This document shows positions 46,764-54,644 of a stretch of DNA of 64,000 nucleotides, piece by piece. Under the pieces are notes generated by a model. It was not told where the DNA came from. It did no database searches and saw nothing but the letters and a program-made list of their open reading frames with translations. Source of the DNA: HKST-UBA178 sp965223815 (GTDB taxonomy: Bacteria > Pseudomonadota > Gammaproteobacteria > Chromatiales > Chromatiaceae). Numbering within the stretch: the stretch's first letter is position 1; each line of letters starts with the position of its first letter. Location of the stretch: positions 1 to 64,000 of the forward strand of contig CBDCXO010000001.1 in the NCBI GenBank assembly GCA_965223815.1. Direction: 5' to 3'. Made by a program: the position numbers and the translations under genes.

Positions 46764-47534
46764 ATGTCAACCGCGCTCAAGCTCTATCAGGAAGATGAAA
46801 AGCTAAGCCGAAAACCGCCTCTAGGCGAAAAAATGGCTAAGCCCAGGCTCGTCTGGGAAAATCCCAACTTAAGCCACGGAACGCACAAGGAAAAACCGAA
46901 AGTTAAGCCGGAATCGTCGTATGGCCGAGTTCTTTACAACTACTTCAGAGATTACGATCCCACTACGGGGAGGTATACGCAGGAAGACCCGATAGGGTTG
47001 GGTGGGGGGCTGAATACCTACAGGTATGGTTTTTCTAACCCATTGAGATATACCGACCCATTAGGTCTTGAAACCACGGTAGTGTGCAGGCCTATTAAGG
47101 TCCGTGGTGTTTCAGGTACTGGACTGGTCCATTGTGCGGTTTTTGTTTGGCATTGGGAGGTGGATGGGTGTGGGAACAAGATAAAAGTAATTGACGGTCA
47201 GTATAGTGTGGCTGGCACTCAAACCCCACAAACTGGTAGACCACATGAGACGACATATCGTGATGATAGGGATGCATTCAATAACCCAGGCGGTATCAAT
47301 GATCACTACCCTATACCACCCCCGCTTGGGATGAATCAGCAAGATTTTGATAATGCCGTGATGCAAGCTGGCACAAACTATAATTCCGGCGAACCTTATA
47401 GACCATTTCTTGGCCCGAATTCTAATACAGCAGCAGATAATATTGTTGAGCAGGCTGGGGGCACGATGCCAGATATATTGGGAGCAATCCAGCAAAACTA
47501 TGGCGAACCAATTGATACCAATATTGCACCATGA
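46764..47534 (+). CDS. Displaced Rhs tip, probably the original C-terminus of the rhs gene
   Basis: A 256-residue frame: 56 leader residues, then the rhs core YNYFRDYDPTTGRYTQEDPI and FSNPLRYTDPLGLE, then a tip of about 160 residues. The tip has GLVHCAVFVWHWEV near its start and YRPFLGPNSNTAADNIVEQA near its end. The order, His near the first strand and GPNSN later, recalls permuted papain-like (NlpC/P60-related) domains, but a Ser stands where a Cys is usual, so this is tentative. Joining 27889 to 46962 gives an unbroken Rhs core in frame. Its stop overlaps the immunity gene start (ATGA). Confidence 0.72.
   Translation: MSTALKLYQEDEKLSRKPPLGEKMAKPRLVWENPNLSHGTHKEKPKVKPESSYGRVLYNYFRDYDPTTGRYTQEDPIGLGGGLNTYRYGFSNPLRYTDPLGLETTVVCRPIKVRGVSGTGLVHCAVFVWHWEVDGCGNKIKVIDGQYSVAGTQTPQTGRPHETTYRDDRDAFNNPGGINDHYPIPPPLGMNQQDFDNAVMQAGTNYNSGEPYRPFLGPNSNTAADNIVEQAGGTMPDILGAIQQNYGEPIDTNIAP
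46934..46961 (+). repeat. 28-bp rhs-core direct repeat, site 3 (right junction)
   Basis: Identical to sites 1 and 2. Its left flank is the leader of unit 2. Its right flank (CACTACGGGGAGG) differs from sites 1 and 2 and continues into a different tip, as expected for the right attachment junction. Confidence 0.85.
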
Positions 47535-48175
47535 GCGCTTGGATGTATCAGGTTTCGAGAGATAGATATAAATGGTATGCAATATTGGCAATCTTGGTTG
47601 GGATATCATCACCCATTGGCTGCAGTAGAACTATAACAACTGGAGGTTTTGAAACTCTCGAGATTGGGATGACTAAAGAACAAGTGGCTGCAAAGCTAGT
47701 CAAGCAAGGTGTGTATGGTGTTGTTCCATATCTCAATCAAAATATTGTAGTACTCGGAGTTAGTGATATTGAGGATCTTTACGACAAGAAGAGTGTTCCT
47801 GGAATATGCGTTAATGATAATTCTGGATTTAGTATTCAGATAGGTTTCGATTTAGTTGATAGGGCAGGCGCCAAATATATTTCGATTCCCGCAAGAGAAT
47901 TCACAGAAGAAATCGTTAGTTTAAGCACAAGGCAGGATGTTCTGTTGTTTATCGGTAGGCTGATGGCGCATAACTCTAATCTTGTTGCTGCAAACTGCAT
48001 TTTAGATGAAAAAGAGATATTACTGACAGGCAGTGATTCGGTTATTGAGGGTTTAAATAGGTATGATAGTTGGTTTTATTCTATACCATCTTCATACTCA
48101 AATGCTGTCCTTAGATTTTCTAGTGGTGTATTGGTTAAAATTGAGTATAGGTGGCGACCATTTGAAGTCCCCTAA
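47531..48175 (+). CDS. Putative lipoprotein immunity to the displaced tip
   Basis: A 214-residue protein whose ATG overlaps the tip stop codon (ATGA), so the two are co-translated. The N-terminus is a signal sequence with a lipobox-like end (LVGISSPIGC), suggesting an outer-envelope lipoprotein. The region GGFETLEIGMTKEQVAAKLV is like the SmpA/OmlA-type fold seen in small lipoproteins, but this is weak. AT-rich composition matches the tip. The immunity role is inferred from tight coupling. Confidence 0.6.
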   Translation: MSAWMYQVSRDRYKWYAILAILVGISSPIGCSRTITTGGFETLEIGMTKEQVAAKLVKQGVYGVVPYLNQNIVVLGVSDIEDLYDKKSVPGICVNDNSGFSIQIGFDLVDRAGAKYISIPAREFTEEIVSLSTRQDVLLFIGRLMAHNSNLVAANCILDEKEILLTGSDSVIEGLNRYDSWFYSIPSSYSNAVLRFSSGVLVKIEYRWRPFEVP

Positions 48176-48180
48176 AAAAG

Positions 48181-48342
48181 AAAAGGGGCCGCATCTATTT
48201 TCCGCAATCGTCCTTTTCAGAGTAGAGGTAGCCGCCGGGGCCATTTACACATAACGTGGATTATCCGAAGTGGCTGGATTGATGCGTGCAGCGGTCAGCC
48301 ATTTGGGGTTACCGGACGGATAATCCTTCTATGTTATGTTAC
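48181..48342. repeat. Palindromic intergenic repeat, copy 5
   Basis: A divergent copy of the element at 29018-29182; the right arm is CGGATAATCC...ATGTTATGT with a changed middle (TTCT). The arms still pair, so the structure has been conserved while the sequence drifted. Confidence 0.72.
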
Positions 48343-48373
48343 AAATTCCCGAAAATTGTAGTCTCCACCTAAG

Positions 48374-48504
48374 TTAACCGAGAAAGTGCATATAGGGTAA
48401 AAAACGGGATCTGAGGGGTGCATCTGGAAAAACGGATTGCTAAGCGGCTGAGTGCATAGGGGAAAGTCGGAAGTTAGCTGGAGACCGTCGTAGAGCCGAT
48501 TAGT
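48374..48504 (+). repeat. Eroded leader repeat before the last orphan tip
   Basis: Aligns with the leaders at 29214 and 37971. TAG at 48491-48493 closes the frame before the rhs-core stretch (48505-48532). Confidence 0.6.
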
Positions 48505-48505
48505 T

Positions 48506-48991
48506 TACAACTACTTCAGAGATTACGATCCCGCCACAGGACGATATATACAGAGTGATCCCATTGGGTTGGAGGGGGGAGTGAATGTTTATGCTTATGC
48601 AGCGAGTAATCCGATACGTAATACCGATCTCTTCGGTTTATTTTGTGGAGGGATGTGTGATGATCTAAACAACAATGGTATTCCGGATGATTCTCCTGCG
48701 GAAAACACTCAACTTCCCGATGGATCAAGTTGCAACATAACAGGTACTTGTAGAACACTGGAAGAGATGGCTTCAGAAAGTCAGGATTGTTTAAGTTGTA
48801 ATGTTGTATGTATTGCGGAAGTTGTGGGCATTAGCGTCGTTCAAGATCAGGCTGTAACCAGATTTCTTAAACAGCTAGCTAAAGCCACAGCAAAAGAAGC
48901 TATAAAAAATGCAATTCCTGGCTATACCATAGCTTCAACAATCAACACAGTGTGGGGCATAGTCAATTGTACAGTTGAGTGTAGTAAGTAG
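48506..48991 (+). CDS. Orphan Rhs tip, unrecognised toxin domain
   Basis: It starts in the rhs-core stretch and runs in frame through GRYIQSDPIGLEGGVNVYAY and NTDLFGL into a tip of about 115 residues. The tip is cysteine-rich (CGGMCDDL, SSCNITGTC, DCLSCNVVC, NCTVEC) with a helical stretch KQLAKATAKEAIKNAIPGY. There is no ATG; TTG 48569 is the first possible start, so it is probably silent until recombined into an rhs gene. No family is recognised. The next gene is a likely immunity partner. Confidence 0.6.
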   Translation, partial: YNYFRDYDPATGRYIQSDPIGLEGGVNVYAYAASNPIRNTDLFGLFCGGMCDDLNNNGIPDDSPAENTQLPDGSSCNITGTCRTLEEMASESQDCLSCNVVCIAEVVGISVVQDQAVTRFLKQLAKATAKEAIKNAIPGYTIASTINTVWGIVNCTVECSK

Positions 48992-49001
48992 GCTAAAGTC
49001 C

Positions 49002-49274
49002 ATGGTATTCATATATCTAGCTAGTGCAGTGATAATTGCCACCTTCTATTTCTTATTGACTGGAAAAAGTCGCATTGTTAATAGGGTATTAATCTATTTA
49101 GGACTCGGTCTCTTTTTTATAGGTTGGGCATCATTTCTTGGGTTTGGAGAAGGTGAAGTAGATGAACTCTTATTGATTAGGGAGTTTTCTTTCTCTACTC
49201 GGTTGGTGTTTATTTCTTATGTATGCCTGATGGTGGGACTGATACTTTCAATTGCTAACTATTTTAAGGATTGA
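49002..49274 (+). CDS. Small membrane protein, putative immunity to the last orphan tip
   Basis: A 90-residue protein from ATG 49002 with three hydrophobic segments (VFIYLASAVIIATFYFLL; VLIYLGLGLFFIGWASFLG; LVFISYVCLMVGLILSI). It starts 10 bases after the tip stop codon and is AT-rich. The integrase remnant starts directly after its stop codon, so its end may have been reshaped by recombination. No family is recognised. Confidence 0.55.
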   Translation: MVFIYLASAVIIATFYFLLTGKSRIVNRVLIYLGLGLFFIGWASFLGFGEGEVDELLLIREFSFSTRLVFISYVCLMVGLILSIANYFKD

Positions 49275-49651
49275 AGCAAGGCGGCCTGGTGATCGAGCCG
49301 GACGAGGGCACGCTGTTTTTGCACGAGACCGGCGAACCGTTGCGAAAAAACCGCCTCACCGACCTGGTCAAGAAACACATCGCTGCCGCCGGTATCGCCA
49401 AGCCCGGCGCCTGCCATCTGTTCCGCCACTCCAAGGCCACCTTGATGCTGGACAACGGCGCGGATATTAGACACATCCAGGCGATCCTTGGCCACAGCCA
49501 GTTATCGACCACCGAGGTCTATACCCAGGTATCGATCCGCAAACTCAAAGCGGTGCATACGCTGACCCACCCGGCGGACAGAGCCGGAGAACGGCGGGAG
49601 CAAGACGAGGAGGGGTTGTTTACCGCTCTGGCCGCAGAGGGAGAGGAGTAA
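49275..49651 (+). pseudogene. C-terminal remnant of a divergent tyrosine recombinase
   Basis: About 125 codons matching the last third of the integrase at 36373-37425, from GLVIEPDEGTLFLHETGEP through ACHLFRHSKATLMLDNGADI and LGHSQLSTTEVYTQVS to the end. It keeps the HxxR, His and Tyr but lacks the first Arg and Lys and the whole DNA-binding domain. It differs from the intact copies at many residues (VHTLTHPADR against IHAITHPADR), so it is an older relative, not part of the recent duplication. Confidence 0.85.
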
Positions 49652-49685
49652 AACATCATCTCCCTCTCCCTTTAGCCACCCCAGA

Positions 49686-49724
49686 AAAGACGGCTACTCC
49701 AGTAACGGTAGCGATGAACGATAG
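49686..49724 (+). pseudogene. Remnant of the 77-residue module gene
   Basis: KDGYSSNGSDER followed by TAG matches the middle of the small gene at 37595-37828 (EDGYSSNGSDERMMARQYY), in the same order after an integrase remnant. The 5' half of the gene has been lost. Confidence 0.7.
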
Positions 49725-49761
49725 CAATGGACGGAAGAGCCGGGACGATTGTTCCGGCCGG

Positions 49762-51119
49762 TAGTGTAAAGAATCTTTCGCTTTTTTTGGCGGTGGCTCC
49801 GGTCATTCGTCATGCTACCGAGTAATCTTTGTCTTTATCCATCTCTTCGAGCAGCCTCATGTTCATATACTTACGGGTGCCCCACGTGGTAGCGGAAACA
49901 TACCTTAGTCGAGCGGCTACAAGCATCAATGCGGAATGACCATCTGGAAAAGCACCAACGACTTTCGTCCGTCGCCTGGCTTCCTTGAGTAGTCGCTCCA
50001 TCGGATTGTTTGTTTTCAATTTGAGCCAGTGCTGTGGCGGATAAGCAAAAAATGTCAGCGTCTCATCGATCGCACTTTCCACTAGCTCAGCGGCCGCTCT
50101 CAATTTCATCGTCTTCAAGTTCGCCACAACATCAGCTGCTTTCGATTGGGCAGCTGCTCGATTCTCCTGTGCATGAATCGCCTTGAGCATGGCAGCCACC
50201 TCACGCACTCTAGTGCTAGGCACATGGGAAAACACATTACGATAGAAATGAACCGCGCATCTCTGCCAGTCTGCTTCCGGAAACACCTCTGCAAGCGATT
50301 CCTTCAGACCCAGGCAGGCATCGGAAATGACTAATCTGACGCCCTTTAGACCACGATCCTTCAGGTATTTGAGGAATCCCATCCAGCCTGACTTATCCTC
50401 CTTATGGCCCTCTGCAACTCCCAGAATACGCCGGTATCCACTCTGGTCAACGCCGATCGCAGCCAAGATTGAGACGTTTTTCACCTCGCCGCCCCAGCTG
50501 CGTTTTAGTACGATACCGTCCAAATAGACGTAGGCACAGGCGCCTTCAATTTTTTGGGTACGCCACCGTTCAATGTGTTTGTAGACTTTTTGGTTCAGCT
50601 TGGAAACGGTACCTGAAGAAACCCGTGTTCCCCAAAGTGCCTCAGTGACGTCCTCTACTCGACGGACGGAAACTCCCGCCAGATACATCTGAACAATCGC
50701 TTCCTCGATCGAAATATCTCTGCGCCGATAGCGTTCGATGATCGCTGTCTCAAAAGTCTGTTTGCGCAGCTTTGGCATTTTGATCTCAACTTCACCGGCC
50801 TTCGTGTGAAGTGTGCGCTTATAGCTACCGGCACGGGTATCTATCCGGTCTGGCGAACGTTCGTAGCGCTGGGCGTTGCACATCTCGTCTGCTTCTGCAT
50901 CCAACAAGGCATTCAGCGTTTCTTCAACTGTACCTCTGACCATTTCATCCAGGTGGCCCCGGATCTCTCCTTCATCGATGCGGATAACCTTGCTCAGTGG
51001 TTTCGTGGTATCTTTTTTCATGGTGGTCCTTTTTGGTCTGTACTGTTCTTTGGCGATTACAGTTTATACAGACCGGGGGCCACCTCCTCAAAAATGTGCG
51101 AAAGAAATATTACGCTATC
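49762..51119 (-). mobile_element. IS256-family insertion sequence, 1358 bp, copy 2 (no target duplication)
   Basis: Same length and ends as the copy at 30690-32047, in the opposite orientation, with one base change near one end (GATAGCG for GATAACG). The flanks (TTCCGGCCGG on the left, GAGATCGCAA on the right) do not match, so there is no direct repeat. This suggests a deletion or exchange next to the element after insertion. Confidence 0.93.
49810..51021 (-). CDS. IS256-family transposase (second copy)
   Basis: The 403-residue product is identical to that of 30788-31999, with the same Asp, Asp, Glu set. The gene is intact. Confidence 0.95.
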   Translation of the reverse strand: MKKDTTKPLSKVIRIDEGEIRGHLDEMVRGTVEETLNALLDAEADEMCNAQRYERSPDRIDTRAGSYKRTLHTKAGEVEIKMPKLRKQTFETAIIERYRRRDISIEEAIVQMYLAGVSVRRVEDVTEALWGTRVSSGTVSKLNQKVYKHIERWRTQKIEGACAYVYLDGIVLKRSWGGEVKNVSILAAIGVDQSGYRRILGVAEGHKEDKSGWMGFLKYLKDRGLKGVRLVISDACLGLKESLAEVFPEADWQRCAVHFYRNVFSHVPSTRVREVAAMLKAIHAQENRAAAQSKAADVVANLKTMKLRAAAELVESAIDETLTFFAYPPQHWLKLKTNNPMERLLKEARRRTKVVGAFPDGHSALMLVAARLRYVSATTWGTRKYMNMRLLEEMDKDKDYSVA

Positions 51120-52078
51120 GAGATCGCAACAGCACCTTTGAGCCGAAACTGGTTAAGAAGGGCGAGAAGCAACTCCACGGTTTTGATGATCGTATCATCT
51201 CTTTGTACGCCCGAGGCATGACCACCAGGGACATTCAAGCCCATTTCGAAGATGCCTATGGTGTGGAGGTTTCTGCTCCCTTCATCTCTCAGATCACGAA
51301 TGCCGTCATGGAGGAAGTCACAGCTTGGCAGAACCGCCCGCTCGATAGTCTTTATCCGGTGATCTACCTTGATGCCCTGGTGGTTCGTAGCCGGGCTTCA
51401 GGTGCTGTACAGAATAATTCGGTATACCTGGCCTTGGGTATCAACATGAATGGCGAGAAGGAGCTGTTAGGGTTGTGGATGGCACAAACCGAAGGTTCCA
51501 AGTTCTGGTTGTCAGTGATGACGGAGCTGAAGAACCGTGGCCTCCAGGATATGTTCATTGCCTGCGTCGATGGCCTGAAAGGCTTTCCTGAAGCAATAGA
51601 GGCTATCTATCCACAAACCCAGGTTCAGCTCTGTATCGTGCATCAAGTGAGCCACTCCCCACGTTTCGTCAGTTGGAAGCAGCGCCAAGCGGTGGCGGCT
51701 GACCTGCGGCGAATATACGCAGCGGCCACGCTCGCTGAAGCTGAGCAGGCCCTTGATGCTTTTGCTGAGAAATGGGATGACCAGCATCCGACAATAAGCC
51801 AATCCTGGCGAAACAACTGGGAGCGCCTGAGCGTATTCTTCGATTACCCGCCTCAGATTAGAAAGGTGATCTACACGACGAATGCGATCGAGTCACTAAA
51901 TGCGTCTTTGCGTAAAGTAACAAAAACGCGCCGATCATTTCCAACCGACGAATCCGTTATGAAAATTCTGTACCTGGCGTTGCACCAGATATCGAGAAAA
52001 TGGACGATACCGATCCGGGATTGGAAACAGGCGATGAGTCAGTTTATGATTTTGTTCGGCGATCGAGTACCAAATTGA
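51120..52078 (+). pseudogene. 5'-truncated transposase of a second IS256-family element
   Basis: About 319 codons with the IS256 core: DDRIISLYARGMTTRDIQAH, VIYLDALVVRSRASG, FIACVDGLKGFPEAI, CIVHQVSHSPRFV and VIYTTNAIESLNASLRKVTK. The catalytic Asp, Asp, Glu are present, but roughly the first 80 residues are missing where IS copy 2 begins at 51119. The 3' end is normal and is followed at 52083 by CGCGCCATTTACACAGAG-like sequence that looks like the original right end. The missing 5' part is not on the other side of the IS. Confidence 0.85.
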
Positions 52079-52246
52079 TGCCCGCGCCATTTACACAGAG
52101 AAGTTTATAGTCTCGCTGTTGAAAAACTGCCCATTTTTTCCCTCTTATCCAACTTCCTAGTGCGCGTAATTCAGTCGACTCGGTAGCAATGGTTTTCCCT
52201 ATATCAAGATCACCCTGCGATTTCCCCTTGTCCCTTTACATGGCCG

Positions 52247-54055
52247 TCATGGCCAAAGTCGAATCAGCTCCGCAAGCGTGTGCATCTTCCAACCGTGCAT
52301 GCTAGTGGCCGGTGTGCCATAAATCTTGTCATTGTACATTTCGAGTATTGCAGCATGGATTTCGCCACTTGTATCGTATGGAGCAAGGCGCAGCCATCCC
52401 CATTTGGACAGTGCTTCCGCCTCATTAGAGTCAATACCACCGCCATCTATATGTGTATTAAATTTGGGTGCTAACTCCGCTGGATATACTTGTTCACCAA
52501 GCTCGCCATTCCATATTTTGTCCTTGAAGCTGTCGACGAGTTGTCCAATACTGGCACTAGAGAGCGTGATAAAACCGGCTTCATGAGCGTCAAGAATGGC
52601 TGCAACTTCTAGGTTTGCATGGCTTGTGTCTTCTACATAGTTGTGCACTATCCAGTCCGTGGGAAGATAGTTTTCCCAATAGTTCCACTTGACGTATGAA
52701 CCACTACCATAGACCGACCACTTGGAGACGAAGGCATTCGTGAGATATTGCGCTCGCTGTTTATATCCAAGACCCGGGCCGCTGCTACTGCCAAGCAATT
52801 TTGAGAGGGAAGCGTAGGCTCTTCCCATAATCATGAATTGATTAATCGGTACCGTATTACCCGGGCCGGTATTGCCTTGAGTGGTTGGAAATTTGAACAC
52901 CATTTTATTTAAACCGGCGCTCGCTTGATACGAATTCCACTTATAGTCAAGGTTGTAGCGGACTAGCCATTCGCAATAGTCGGCGGTGTCGTAATAGTCG
53001 GGTAGGCCTTCCGAATATACCAACTCAGCGAATCTTGCCAGTGGTGCCGAAATCATCCCATCATGCACGATACTTTCGTCATACATGCGCACACTAACAT
53101 CGTCAAAAAAGACTGTTCCACTTGGTTTCCAGCTATTTTCATATAAACGCAGATTGACTAAATTCCCAGCTCCAGTAGGGGCCGTGAAATTAAATCCATA
53201 GTCGTCATCGTAGGTAGAACTTTGGAAGGTTGTTAGTTCCAATATTTGACCTGCGGTGTAATCGTAAATCTCAGCCCGTCCTACGGCGTCACCAGTTGTT
53301 TTGGTCCAAAAATCGACTCTGTACTCGCGACCTGGTTCATATTTCTGGTTTACACCGTGACCGATATTGAGCTCTAAATTTTTCTCTAGAATCACCCACC
53401 CATTCACGCCTGAAATTGTGAGTGCCATGCTGTAGTCGCCTTTAAATGCATGAGTAGGGCTGTAGTATCTGCGCGCATACCCAGGCGTGTACCACCGAGA
53501 CCAACCTTTGGGGAGGGTTGAATCATTAGGATCGCCTTCCTCAACACCTTCAATTGCCAAGTACGCACCCGGAGTCTCCCCAGAAGCGACTTCCCGAACG
53601 ATATTAGGAGTATGTTGGGAGCTCCACCACCCGAGATAACCATCACCCATGTTGTCGGCGACAGTAGTTTTCATGTTGTCTATATGATTTTCGAACCAGT
53701 CGAGATACTTAGTGTCGGATGTCGCTTCATACATGCTCAAGTAGGCTTGAAGAAGATTTGATTGCCCCCACGCAAGTGTGTGACTGTCATCATTGAGAGA
53801 CCATCCATTGCCGCTGTTAATCCCAGCGTGGAAAGAATCAAATTGTGCAATCCAGTCCGCGCGTGAATTTGCCGAGCAAACACCAGAAATGAGAGCGAGT
53901 ACCAACGCTGTAAATAGCAATACGTGGCTTGTTCTCGACTTATTGCAACCAAGCTGTATCAAACTTATCTGATTACGAATCCAGCTGATATTAGTATGGG
54001 TACCAGCAGTATCAGTTCTACGAGTGTATGAGGGTATTGATTGAGGTTTTGTCAT
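52247..54055 (-). CDS. Exported protein with alpha/alpha-barrel-like and CBM-like domains
   Basis: A 602-residue protein. An unusual 45-residue N-terminus precedes a clear export signal (HVLLFTALVLALISGVCSA), so the real start may be later, although no ATG is available. Next come helical segments typical of an alpha/alpha toroid (NLLQAYLSMYEATSDTKYLD), then a jelly-roll carbohydrate-binding-like insert at about 190-330 (GYARRYYSPTHAFKGDYSM; VFFDDVSVRMYD), then more helices (RAYASLSKLLG; DTSHANLEVAAILDAHEAGF). This layout fits secreted glycoside hydrolases, lyases or epimerases. The exact family and activity cannot be given. The gene has lower GC than the neighbouring Rhs genes and stands alone. 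Confidence 0.6.
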   Translation of the reverse strand: MTKPQSIPSYTRRTDTAGTHTNISWIRNQISLIQLGCNKSRTSHVLLFTALVLALISGVCSANSRADWIAQFDSFHAGINSGNGWSLNDDSHTLAWGQSNLLQAYLSMYEATSDTKYLDWFENHIDNMKTTVADNMGDGYLGWWSSQHTPNIVREVASGETPGAYLAIEGVEEGDPNDSTLPKGWSRWYTPGYARRYYSPTHAFKGDYSMALTISGVNGWVILEKNLELNIGHGVNQKYEPGREYRVDFWTKTTGDAVGRAEIYDYTAGQILELTTFQSSTYDDDYGFNFTAPTGAGNLVNLRLYENSWKPSGTVFFDDVSVRMYDESIVHDGMISAPLARFAELVYSEGLPDYYDTADYCEWLVRYNLDYKWNSYQASAGLNKMVFKFPTTQGNTGPGNTVPINQFMIMGRAYASLSKLLGSSSGPGLGYKQRAQYLTNAFVSKWSVYGSGSYVKWNYWENYLPTDWIVHNYVEDTSHANLEVAAILDAHEAGFITLSSASIGQLVDSFKDKIWNGELGEQVYPAELAPKFNTHIDGGGIDSNEAEALSKWGWLRLAPYDTSGEIHAAILEMYNDKIYGTPATSMHGWKMHTLAELIRLWP

Positions 54056-54644
54056 CTTTTAATCCTTTATGCGGTCGGCTAGGGTACCTCTTTGGCGCTG
54101 TGGATCTTTCTGAGGGCGGCTTTTTTGGGTTATACGCGTCGATAAAAAGCGAACCGAACAGATGTTTGGAAGTGCTTGGAGTAGGTGATTCGGGGTATAG
54201 GAATGGCGGAGAGAAAAGGAGAAAAATGTTTCGGTGGTGCCCACTCTTTATTCCCTTAAACTCATTTGGCTGTAGCTGAAAACTTTCAATATCCATTTAA
54301 GATATGGTTATTAAGAGATGCTATTCTCAATCCGCCCAAAGCAGATTGACGCAGATCAGGATTACGCTTAGCTCTTCCACAGAAAATCTATTGCTTTGTG
54401 ATTAACGGAGTTTATGAGGAGATGAGCCGCGCCAGATCTTGAGGGCCGGCCGAATAGGGTGTGCTGCGCTTAGTACCTACAGAGCGCCACTTATGCTAAC
54501 TAATCCTGCGTATATTTATAGTGCCAATATAGTGCCAATGTCACGAGTGTATATGATAGAGACACGAGCGCAGTTGATATCGACCTTGGCCTAGGGGTTT
54601 GGGCTCATGGGGAGAAGCCGCCTAGCACTACTCAGGGTTTTCTG
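54056..54644. other. Intergenic stretch with no gene recognised
   Basis: About 590 bases between the secreted-protein gene and the MFS remnant. Short frames on both strands look unlike proteins. It should hold the promoter of the minus-strand gene, but I see no convincing -35/-10 pair. Confidence 0.4.

Noticed and set aside
50806..51119. A fused start for the truncated transposase reaching into IS copy 2
   Set aside because: The frame is open by chance through the IS end; the residues before 51119 are antisense to the other transposase.
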